This document shows positions 53,287 to 64,000 of a stretch of DNA of 64,000 bases, piece by piece. The notes beneath the pieces were generated by a model. The model had not been told where the DNA came from. It saw only the letters and a program-made list of their open reading frames with translations, and did not search any database. Positions within the stretch are counted from its first letter, which is position 1, and each line of letters starts with the position of its first letter. Source of the stretch: Mugil cephalus (Eukaryota > Chordata > Actinopteri > Mugiliformes > Mugilidae); the NCBI RefSeq assembly GCF_022458985.1, contig NC_061779.1, positions 20,505,001-20,569,000 of the forward strand, given 5' to 3'. A program made the translations under genes and the position numbers.

Positions 53287-56200
53287 CCACTGATTGTTCA
53301 TGAGTGGGCAGAGGGAGACCTGAAAGTTGATTGTGATTGCGCTGAATGAGCCTTTTACACATAGTCAAAACAGCACAACACTGTTCGTCACTGGATTTTA
53401 AAAATCATCAAACCGCAAAGTTAAAGTAAATTCCGTTCAAAAACAAGAATTGGTGAAAAACAAAAGCCATAAATCCACAAATACGTATAAACACTTTCCC
53501 TTGAAGATCACGGGGGACATTTTGGTGAAGACGGTGATAACGCATGTGATTTAAGGAAGCCACTGCAGAGCTTCGGTATTAATCAGCCTCAACTCTTCAC
53601 GTCATTTACGCTAATGAACATCAAGGTGACACCCAAGCAAATTTGAACACACTAAAAGCGATTTACTTGAGATGATTTCTAGGTCAAGTTATTTTTAGTC
53701 TGGGTCCTACCAGACGCAGAGGTTGCCCCAATGTTTTCTTTTTTTTTTCTATCTCCCTCTTTCTCGCTCCTCTCCTAGGCCCTTTCTCTTTACATCCACT
53801 CAGTATTCATGCCCGCGGATAACAAAGAGCACGGCTCAATCCACGCAGGAGGCGGTGTGACAGGGAACTCGTGGCAGCATTTCAAATATCTTCTTTCTGT
53901 GCGTCTCCTCCTTTTTTTTCTTTTTCTTTTTGCTTCTCGACTTGGGCCTCGACTGGAGGAGGAGGAGGAGGAGGAGGGAGGGGAGTGAAACAGACTGCCA
54001 CCTCAATCTTTAATTCACTTTGCTCTCCCCACGCATCAAGGGGATCGGATTTAATGCTGGGCAGAAGAAAAGGCGGATCCTTTACAATGTTTCACAACGT
54101 GATGAAGCGAGTGACCCACTGCGTTTGTGCTGTGGGGTGCTGCAAAGAAGCGCAGGACACACTTTACTTTAGGAGAATAGAAATATAGGCTATAATTATT
54201 TATATTATACTGCATGAAATAGGTCAACACCAGAATTTGGTCCATTAAAAAACGCGTGTCGTGTTTTTAAGTCAGAGAACATTATGAGCCAAGTTGTGTA
54301 AAGCTTCAGTCTGAATAGCTTTGATTTTCAAAGAGATTAGCATTGACCTTCTGCCCTTATTGTTTGTTAAAACGCAACGCAATTCATGGAGGTAAAAATA
54401 AAAATGTTTAAAGTGATTTGTGTCCTGGACAGAATGCATTTTATAGCACAAGTGTCCCTTATCACATTTTATCTTGATCAGTTTTCTATCTGTGATAAAT
54501 GGCTCTAGAGGGGAAAAAAAATGTTAATCACTCCAGAATTAAATCTGCAAGACATTTAACTCCATTCAAAACAGTGTTGTGTTTCTCTGACTACTCCTTT
54601 ACATTTTACAAAACACGACCAGACAAATTGACTTATGGTGGAATTTCTTTCTAGTGTGGAGAGGTCCCATTGAAGGACGTCTATTCTTTATGTGCAGGGG
54701 CCGCCTGTTTTTCCTCTGAAAAGGTGCAAAGGTCAGTCCTGCCTGGCTCCGACACGACACTCCGTTCCATCATTCTCGCCGAACCACTGAAACTGTTTTT
54801 GATCATGTAAATATTACATTCTCCTAACACATCTTTTCTGTCGTGCTTGCTCAGTTTTTGTGGGGATGCTCACACACAGACTCTTTCAGCTTCTTTCGCT
54901 TTGTCCCCAAAGACCAAAGGAAAATAGCAGCGTGGTTTGTCATAGGAAAAGCAGGTGTTACTAATAACATTAACAAAGCCTCTGGTCCATTTAAGTGATT
55001 CAACAGGCAAAACACAACACCAGGACAGTTGTAGTGACGGCCCTAATCAGGAAGGAGCCATCTTTAAGAATTTTAGCTACACGTGTGTCATATTATACTA
55101 TTTCTTTGTATTATTCTGCTTCATTTAATAATGTGTCCAACAACGTATTCAGACCAGATTGTCTATATCACGGCTATTTTGTAGCATCAAGTAATATTAA
55201 GCAAAGCCTTAGAATTCAACTTAAAGTTTTTTGCTATGTGGTGACATGTCAGTGTGTCAATTATTTCCTGATCTCCCAGAGAAACGGGCAGCCAAGCGAG
55301 CCGAACTGCACCGCCCTCGAGAAAGACGCAGATTGCTTTTTTATTGATCCTGCAGCTGACCCCGAGCCGTGGTTATACGACATATACATCAATAGATGTC
55401 CATCGACATATGGCGTGCCGTCGAATTCCCGCAGAGGACGCACACCAGTACAGCCAGAGAATGCCTTCACAACACGATGGCCGTGGGAACACACAGGGAT
55501 TCATAAAGAGTGTGTCACATTTAGAATTACTTAGCAAGTTGCTAAGTTTTACTGTCTGCAATTATTATGACACTGCTGAATTTTAACAAAAAAAAAAAAA
55601 CTCTGTAAGCACAAGAGGAAACTGAATAATTGACAGCAACAAATGTAGATCATTACAGTATCACAGCTGACAGAGGATGATTCAATCATACTCTGTAGTC
55701 TGTGATAGATGGATGCCGTGTGGAAATCATGTTCAGACTGGAGGTCTCAGCAGCCGCCCGTCCTCTGTCAAACAACCAGCCGCGGCCCTCTGAGCCTCAC
55801 ACATACTGTACCTATCAAAAACTGCATAGCTTTGCTCGGGAGTGATGGCTTTACAACAGCAGAGCCATATGCAGCTCTGCAGGGAGAAGGCCTGCCTCAT
55901 TGTGGCGGTAATTGGACGGAGAGGAGAGAGGAGGAGACGCTGATAGTGCGATGACACTTGAGAAATGAGATCTAACTCCATCCCAGCGCCAGTCCTGACA
56001 GCCAGAGTCCTCCACCTCCATTCTTCTACCCTTCCCCTTTGTGCGAATTCTTTTCAGCCGCTCTGAGGCAAACCTGTTCCCCTTCACATCCCATCTTCCA
56101 CGGGATGCGGGTCTTCTGTTGAGCGGCTGCTGTCTCTGTTCTGTCGGCCCGTCCGTCCATCCATCTCGGACGCCCTCTCCTCCTCGCGCCTCTCCTCCCC

Positions 56201-56689
56201 GTCCCTCTGTATGGCAGAACAGTTTTCTTCTCCTTCAATCATCTTGGCTCATAAAACTTGTGGAGGAGGGCTAGCAGGCTGTGTTTTCAGGGCTGGCTAC
56301 ACTGCTATGTGTGCACTGACTCGGACTAATGCTATTCACGCCTCACATTTGCTCGCCAGGTTCCATGAAAAGGGATGGCCACGGCAGCCTTTATGGGACA
56401 CGCAACAAAGGTCCATCATTCATCGGGCGGCAGAGCACCCAGGAGCGGCAGAGCTGAGTTCGGACGCTCGCTTTTGCCAGCATCATGTTTGAGCGGGGAT
56501 GTCTTTTCAGTGGGATCTGTGATCTTCTCCGTTCTCCAAGAGTTGTTTCAATGTTGGCAAAAAAAATAAATAAATAAAAAATCAGAGAACGCAGCTGATG
56601 AAGAGAAACTGAAACTTCAACATTTTCTCCTGCTTTCTAGCTTGTAATCTATCCCAGATTTTGTGTCTGAACGTTCATACGCTGGGGAT

Positions 56690-56690
<1 letters not shown>

Positions 56691-56726
<36 letters not shown>
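56691..56726. repeat. (GT)n microsatellite
   Basis: GT dinucleotide tract in the gene-free flank. Confidence 0.85.
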
Positions 56727-56729
<3 letters not shown>

Positions 56730-56849
56730 TGTGCTTGCACAGAAAGTGTTAGGTGGCAAGATAGATCTATAACCATACTCCCAGGTCACCAAGCCACTAT
56801 TAATCTTCACCTTTCCTTGGATGGTCTTTCACACAGAACCTGAAGCTTT

Positions 56850-57065
56850 AGAGGCCGGTTGGCAGCTCACAACAATACCCAGAATGCCTCAGGGCCTTGT
56901 CAGCCTGTCCTAATTTGTGGCTGTGGTCCTGGGGTTGAATTCAGTCACTGCTGCCTGCTTGACCTGGCGGATTAGCAACATCTTTTAGTCTCCGCGCAGG
57001 GCAGCGCCAGTGGGCTGATACGCAGCCTGCAATTACACAGCAGGAAAGGCCTGCTTAGACACGCA
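56850..57065. promoter_or_regulatory. Candidate conserved non-coding element 3
   Basis: Repeat-free block of mixed composition with CCTGTCCTAATTTGTGGCTG, GGATTAGCAAC (bicoid/OTX-type GGATTA) and TGCAATTACACAG homeodomain cores. No coding frame. Conservation is a guess from texture. Confidence 0.25.
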
Positions 57066-60000
57066 GCCGTATGCATACACACACACACACATATAAAAGT
57101 GTATGGACGGATAGAAGGATGGATGAATAGTTGGCTGAGAAGGAAAAGAAGCAGGTGATGCGGTGGAAGGCTGCTTTGAAGAAGACTTAAGAAAGAGAGA
57201 GGGAAACTGTCTCAGTGTGTGTTTTGGGGTTTTATGCTTACACAGCAGGTCCTCAGCCTACATTGTATACATGGAAATCGATGTATCGAGGAGCGGAGCG
57301 GGCAGCTTATCTTCACAGAGATGGCACTGTACCCCTTCAGAGCATCAGACTGCCAAGAGATCCCTGGCAAAGAGGGAGCCCTTGCCAATTTAAATCCATC
57401 AAAGAGGGTTTTTTCAATGGTCGTGACCGTGCGATTCTCCTATGGGGGATTTTACAAAAGATGATTCTTCAGCTGTGTTGGCCGTTGACTCGAAGTGTGA
57501 CAATTAAGTGTTTAACAATTATTGTTGTAGAGAGATTGTTTTAGAAATGATGAACTGGCAAGTGATCAGGGTGGAATGGTCCAATGAGATGCATTTTAGA
57601 GAGTCTGGATTCCAGCATTTCCATTTAAGTATGGTAACTTTCCATGCTATATTATACGCTGGTCGATTTAGACATGTATCAACTTTGATTTATTTTTCAA
57701 ATCTTGAGAGACTAATCAGTGGGATGAAAAATAAAGTTTTGATTGCTGAGGCAGAGAGCTCAGGTTTCTCTCTCTGTAAACGTACATTGTAGCTCTTTCA
57801 TTTATCGAAAGAGACACATCCCATGCACTTCTTGTAAATTTTTAACCAAAACTGACATCAACAGTATTTCTTTATCAACAGTCTTCCATGGCAAGACAGG
57901 TACAAAAAAAAAGATACTGTTTAAAAATTCTCCAGGACACACACTGATGCACACACATGGACACACACACACAGATGCATTTGCACAGTGTTGCCCCTGA
58001 GTAAAACAAAAGACCTAGACCTTGATAACAACAGGCAGATACACAGCAGGTCAAGCGCAGATCAGAATTGGCAGCGCAGCGCAGCATCTCACAATGCACA
58101 CAAAGCCTGGAACGATGGGAACAGGGAAATTGGCAAACCTAACACGGTGTCTTGCCATCATCCCTCGCTCCCTCCCTCTGATTCACAACAGATGCTACGT
58201 TCCATGAAGACACTGTCAGCTGCACGAGAATGGGCCGAAATTTGTCGACAATGAGGGCGGACAAAAAAAAAAAAAAAACAACAAAAAAAAAGACCGTTCT
58301 CAAAGTCAGCATCCCGAGTTAACAATAAGGACACGGCACTGGGGAGGAGGGCACCATGTAAGCGTATGCACAGACCTCTCTCTAGGAATAGGGCCTATCG
58401 CTATGGAAACACGCCCCTGCCCCTCCCCAGTATTATTACTATAGTATACACATACACGCACACACTTGTCAGCTGCAGGCCAGGCGCTGTCTGAGCCCAG
58501 ATGGTGGCAAACTGCATAACTCACTTATCTGTCTCTGGCCTCTAAAGGAATGCTTAAAGGCCTCTCCAATTCCCAATGGACGTCACCAATAAGAGAGAGA
58601 GGGAGAGGCAAGCCATCTGCTCCCAGACGCCGCGGTCAACCCCCTATTCCTGTCCGTCCCCCAAATTCATCCCCCCCTTTTTTTTTACCTTCCACGCCCC
58701 CCCTCAAAAACCACTCCCCGTGATCGCTGATGTTTCCTGGAGAGAGTATGGTGCACGACTGTACCTGAGTCTTGTCCGCTGTGGACATTAAAAGGCTCTT
58801 GCTATCAGTTTTGCTTCCATTTAACTCGTTAAAGGCAGGGAAAAAAGGGAGGAAAAGTTGTGGTGCATTTGTAACATCATATTGGTTTACAAGTTGCAAC
58901 CGGCCTCCGGTCTTTTAGTTTCTGCAGGTTTTAATTCATTTCTTCTGAAAAACTGACACGCAACCTTCTGTTCACAACTTGTGTCATCTTTCTGAGTGGA
59001 TGAAGAGACCTGGTCTTTTTAGTTATACCTTATTTCCACATAAAAATACTGATAAGACCTTAAATAACTTACTGTATCTGTTGTGTATTAAAGCATTTCC
59101 CAGTAATGTGGGGCGTTTCCTATCAAAAGACCCGTAAGAAGGGAAAATGAGCTCAAACAAAACAAACCGAACCAAAGGGATATTCGGAGCGAGAAGCACG
59201 AAAGGGCAGCGAAGGCACCGGCGTGTTTCTCCTTCATCAAGATGCCAACTCTTTACTCTCCCTCTTTAAGCCCCTGATTACGAAGCACACCCTTCTCCGG
59301 CTTATTGAATATCACTGCTCTGTTTAAAGCAGAGAAATCTGGCGAGATCTCCACCACCCACCACGTCAAGTGTGGCTCAGGTGTGTGTGCGCCACATGTG
59401 CTTCTATGCATGCTGGTGTGTGGTCCAGTTTTGTATAAGCAAAATCAGATAGTGTTCTTGGTCCGGTGCATGCCTGCATGCATAGGAGCAAATAATGAAT
59501 ATAGCCACGTCCGCCTTTTTTGTTTTTTGTTTTCTCCACTGGCGCAAGACAATGGTTAACACTTGAAGCGTGGAATGATGAAGTGGCAATAGTGGTTGCT
59601 GGTCTATCTACTCACACTGGAACAGATCTGTTCAAAACTCTTGTTTCTATCAGCCCATCAATTCTCTGGATGAATGCAGTCTCTCTGTCATTTTCTGTTG
59701 ACTTCGCTTTGGCAGCGTCCGGGCTTTATGATACACGCAGTGAAACCGGGTGTCAGTTTTAGAACTTTACAAAAATTTGGATGACGCAGATGTTTCTTGT
59801 GTCCTGTGTGAAATGGTATTTTAAACTTTCACCCCGTAGGTCACACCAGCTCTGTCAGGTGCCTTTACAGAGCCCCAGGCCTTCACACCCACATGTGCAT
59901 GACATCGTGGTCAGAAGGAGGCCGACCTTTAGTCTGGAGGGGTTTAATAACCACTGAGCAGGAGTCAGCTTAGGCGACACCCACACTTATGCGTTTAGTT

Positions 60001-61149
60001 TTTAGTTTTTCAAGTAAAAACAACCGTCACCCAGGTGAGAGTTTTGACATATTCCTTTGTCCACATTTGCCACATTTCACGACACCAGGAAACAGAATGG
60101 ACACACTGCTTGCTGTCATTGCTGGAAAAGGGGCAACGGCAAAAAGCTGACTTGGGAGTGTTTCTGAAAATAACATGAGTCTGAAGCAGCCATGGTGGCA
60201 GCGATTTATGCTTCTATGCTGAAGTGGTGCAGAGACTCCTGCGGCGAAGCAGGCCGCAAGAGCTGTGACCGGTCCACTCGGATGTTGCGTGTTTCCACTT
60301 TAGCATTTTACGGCGGCTTCTCCATCTGCTCGATTTTCGAATTGGTTGTTTTGGATCAGTAAAGCATCGACAAGGTTAACTGAGGTGAAGGTCTGTGTCC
60401 TTGAGTATAAAGTGGTTTGTTGGTCTATCACAGAATGGGCCTTGTCAATTGGTAAAGAGTAACCACACAAAAAGAGGAAATCACAAATGAAATGTAGCCC
60501 TTGAGTTCACCTTTTGGCTTTATTTCATTTTAGTTTCACAAAATACACACGTGCCACTTTTTCCAGCAGTTTTTTTTATTTATTTTTTTGTCTGTCAAAC
60601 ATGAAGTTTTAATTTTTTAAATAAAAATGCCTAAGTGTGGATGCAGCCTTTTAGTGAATGCACACACTTCAGAGATCACAACCTTCTGCATAGCTGCATA
60701 GCCAAGACACCCTTCAACTATAATCTGTCTCATGAATGTGGACACACCTGTGACTTCACATTCACAGTCCGGCTACGCACCCGGTGGAATTCAAATACAG
60801 CTGCAAAAGCTTTAGAGCGAGACCCCCGTGTAAAAAACAGCGAGAGATTAGATGTCGAGGGAAGGAGCTGAAGAGGAAGCAATTTCCAACTTGACTCTTA
60901 AGACCAGTTTCATCAGCTGATTGATGTTTACTGGCTGTGAGTGCAGGGAATATCTTTACGTCAGAAAGATTAATGCGCGCTCAAGCCTCAGGTCCTGACA
61001 TAAGTCTCCGGCGAGTCTGGACAAGACTTCCATCATGTGGCCCCACAGCACCACCAGCTCCCAGCAGCTTTCCGCCAGCCATCGACAACAAGGATGGAAC
61101 AAACGGCACCAGCCAAATGGAGAGGCAATAAGGCGAGGGGCCCTCTGTA

Positions 61150-61155
<6 letters not shown>

Positions 61156-61181
<26 letters not shown>
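61156..61181. repeat. (GT)n microsatellite
   Basis: GT tract, followed by further GT-rich sequence to about 61.4 kb. Confidence 0.85.
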
Positions 61182-61185
<4 letters not shown>

Positions 61186-63952
61186 TGGTGTGTGTGCGTG
61201 TGCAGGAGCGTGTGTGCGTTGATCAAGTGCACCCAGGCAGACAGGACGTGGTGTGTGTGGATTTTGCGCAGTGAATGGTGATTGTGTATTTTCAAAAGAG
61301 AGGGGGTGTCGCCCTGTGTGAGAGTGAATGTCGGAGCTCTCTGTGAGTGAGAGGGTGTGTGTGTGCGTGTGCACGCGTGTGTCACAACAAGCTGGAGTGG
61401 GTGAGAAAGAGCAGTCCGTTGGTTCAAGTATGCCCCCATGTGACCGCCGGGAGAAGTAAAAGGTCCAAACTGGAGAGAGAGAGACGGACTTCTCTGTCCT
61501 TCCAGGCACTCAAGTGTACTTTATTACATTTTTTTTTTATAGTGTGTCGGTGTCAATTAGTTGTTTTTTTTACCCCCTGCCTCACTTTCTTGTATCTCGT
61601 TAGGTGTGTTGCAGGTGACCTCTGTGGCCGATCTAAGTCTTTGCCAAAATTCTTGCCTTATTTTAAATATTTATTTAAGATGCTTTTTTCTTGTTCTATT
61701 GGTTGTGATAAAAAAAAAAAATACTGCTCTCTTATCATAGATTGGTCCTTTGACTGATTGCAACTGTGCACCTGCCCTGTGCAATAACAAATCTGATGTA
61801 ACTCCCTCTGGCTAAAGTGAGGGTTTATTAGAACAAATACTGCAGGAATTACCGTGGTAAGTCAAGTGTAATAAAGACAACAATGAAGATTATAATGAAG
61901 ATTATAATGAATGTATATAATATATAACATCTTCAGCGGCTCTGGTGGAACCTTTTCAGTTTGGAAAAACGATAACATCACCAGGGTTATCTCGGCGTGT
62001 GCTGGTGAGAAACGTTTAGAAAGCATGGGTTTTGTATGGGTATGTATATGAAGATGGATTAATGTGATGTCATCCGTGGGATTTGTGAGGCTCAGCAAAG
62101 GTAGCAATCAGCTTCTTGGCAGAGCCCGACTCCTTAACTTTTAATTCAAAAACGAGCGCGGTAAGTCACGATTAAACTTAAAAGGTTTAAGATCATCCTC
62201 GTACCTTATAGTTATCACAAATAGATAAGTTTGCCACAGAGACCAAAACTGTTATTGTACCGGGCTGTAATCATGCGTAGCGTCGAGCATTTTAACCTGA
62301 ACTTGACTCGACTGGAACTGCTTTGCAGGCTTCACGTTTCAGCTCTGGAGGTCGTCACTTGGTTTGACTTTAACTTCTAAATAGAAGCTATGGATTTTCA
62401 AAGATTGGCCCTTTTCTAACTTTTTGGAAAAGAGTGGGTGGCTTTCACACCTAAGTCTTGAGAGCGCTAGTGATTTCCTGAAAGTTCCAAGCAGAAAAGT
62501 GTTTGTCAGCACTTTGTGATCAGGACGTCAGAAGTCTGTCCTGACTGATGAAAAAAACAAAGCAAGGTTAAATGCAATATTGTGACAATTCTGTATCACC
62601 TATACATACTGTGTTAGCAGCGCAGCATCGGTGTGAAGTGTTTTATTCTGTCTGCCACAAGCGTGTGCAACACAGGGGCTTTGACGCTCGTAACGGAGAC
62701 AGAATATCTACTATAAATGCTTGTTAAAGAAAATAAGAGTCCCCTTTCATGTTATAGTCGCCTGCTTCCTTTTGTGTGACTCAAGAAATGATCCCAGCCC
62801 ACCGGCCCTTACAGTGGTAGCCATGGCGAACATCTCCATCGAACTAGTGGGGGGAAACAGATAATGTCTTTTCACTGAGGATCAGAGGGTTTCACTCATG
62901 AGTCACTGAGAGGCTCGTCGGTCTACTCACAAACAGATCCCTGCTTCTGCTGCATCCAAGAGGATTTTCCCCGCTTTGATTAGAGTCCCCCAACAAAGAC
63001 GGAGAGTGTTAAGATTTTAAAGCCCTCCTAAAAAAAAAAAAAAAAACACTTTCAGCCTCAAGAGACACTTGCAGCACTGTCGAGGAGGAGGGGGGGACGC
63101 AAGCAAAGTAAGCAAACAAACCCACTGGGACTGAGATATTGTGTGTTTATCTTTTGTCGTGAAAACACAAATCTGCCTCTTTGTTTCGCTCCTTTTTTTA
63201 TCAGATGGCCCTAATGAGGTGCCCTCTGAATAGTTCTGAAAAGTTCAACAAGAAGGCCTTATAATCAGACGGCACTGTTATCGTCAACAGAAAACTTCAA
63301 AACCGAGCAACAACAAACAAAAAGGAGCCATCTGAACCCTCGGAATCGGCCCCTTTTATCCGCCTCACTCCCATCCGCCCTCCACGGTGGGACCGCCGTC
63401 GCGTTTTCGGAGACGGGGAGTCCACTGTTATCGAACCATTATGCTTGAAATGGACCCCTGATCTTTTATCTCCCCCTCCTACCAGATCGCCGCTCGCTCC
63501 TTGCTTTTTTTTTTTACCATGGATGGAAAAAGAAATCACATGCATTAAACTCTTTCATCTGCCCACAGCGTCACATCTGGGCCGGGCTCTGACATCAGCG
63601 AGGAGGCTCGTGTCAGATGTGGGTCCCAATTAGCTAACAGGGCTTCTTCACGGTCTCCTCTATTCCTCCTTCCTTTTCATGTTCCTCTATAGCTCAGACA
63701 CAGAGAAGCCTACATGAAAAGGCCAGGGGCTGCCTGAGTAGCCGAGTGCTGTGTAAAAAAAAAAAAAAAAAAAACGCAACTAATTGCGCTTGGCTGATCT
63801 TTATGAAGTTGGAAGTCATGTCGCTTGGTGCGACGCCCACCTCTTCCACTCTGAAGTCGCACAGAGGCGACAACTGCGCACTATAAACACCGCCCCAGCT
63901 GGATTTGTGGTCGTAGCGATCAAAGCCACAAACGGGGATGATAGGCTTGGCG

Positions 63953-63974
63953 CTGTGTGTGTGTGTGTGTGTGT
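63953..63974. repeat. (GT)n microsatellite
   Basis: GT tract near the right window edge. Confidence 0.8.
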
Positions 63975-64000
63975 CAGAGAGGAGCTAATGTATGGGTTCT

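Larger units (their letters stand above)
50001..64000. other. Gene-free flank downstream of cdkn1c
   Basis: Fourteen kb with no exon chain, domain-bearing frame or RNA gene that could be recognised. The longest frame (54995-55534, 179 codons) has no recognisable domain and such a length is expected about once by chance in this much DNA. The stretch contains candidate regulatory segments and several microsatellites, listed separately; the rest shows nothing identifiable. Confidence 0.6.

Noticed and set aside
53147-53368. Polyglutamate frame on the minus strand
   Set aside because: Made by the TCC microsatellite; no coding support outside it.
54995-55534. 179-codon plus-strand open frame
   Set aside because: No recognisable domain, no promoter or splice context. 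A frame of this length is expected roughly once by chance in a window of this size.
61411-61440. Possible tRNA B-box (GGTTCAAGT)
   Set aside because: No matching A box, acceptor stem or anticodon arm around it.
61885-61912. Short direct repeat (AAGATTATAATG twice)
   Set aside because: Only two units in AT-rich DNA; likely replication slippage.

Overview
The window is nuclear DNA from a bony fish. Several vertebrate genes are split by GT-AG introns, the long non-coding stretches are full of (CA)n/(GT)n and poly-A tracts, and there are copies of a short inverted-repeat element common in teleosts. Protein similarity to spiny-rayed fish is likely, but the species cannot be named from the sequence.

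Five complete protein genes and one partial gene were assembled by eye from splice sites and reading frame. From left to right: (1) the 5' part of an intronless forkhead transcription factor gene (FoxQ2-like, minus strand, cut by the window start); (2) ppp1r3a (plus), the muscle glycogen-targeting subunit of protein phosphatase 1, 4 exons, 1347 aa; (3) samtor/bmt2 (plus), the S-adenosylmethionine sensor upstream of mTORC1, 5 exons, 391 aa; (4) tmem168 (plus), 4 coding exons, 694 aa; (5) ptdss2 (minus), phosphatidylserine synthase 2, 12 exons, 499 aa; (6) cdkn1c (plus), the p57-type CDK inhibitor, 2 coding exons, 215 aa. All exon phases fit without a frameshift.

Layout: 1-23.5 kb is a gene-dense, same-strand block, ppp1r3a-samtor-tmem168, which matches a block on human 7q31. 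tmem168 and ptdss2 are convergent, with poly(A) signals about 290 bp apart. From 23.7 kb onward the genes (ptdss2, cdkn1c) have human counterparts at 11p15, so the window spans a junction between two human synteny blocks. From 50 to 64 kb there is no recognisable gene; this stretch holds AT-rich, homeodomain-motif-rich segments that look like candidate conserved enhancers, plus microsatellites.

The genes do not form one pathway. ppp1r3a (glycogen), samtor (SAM to mTORC1) and ptdss2 (phospholipid) are metabolic or signalling genes, cdkn1c is a cell-cycle brake, and the forkhead gene is regulatory. No bacterial-type system, CRISPR array, rRNA or tRNA was seen. The most interesting observations are a caspase-like His/Cys pair in the cytosolic tail of Tmem168, a MEF2-consensus site at the ppp1r3a start region, the synteny junction, and the gene-free flank of cdkn1c.
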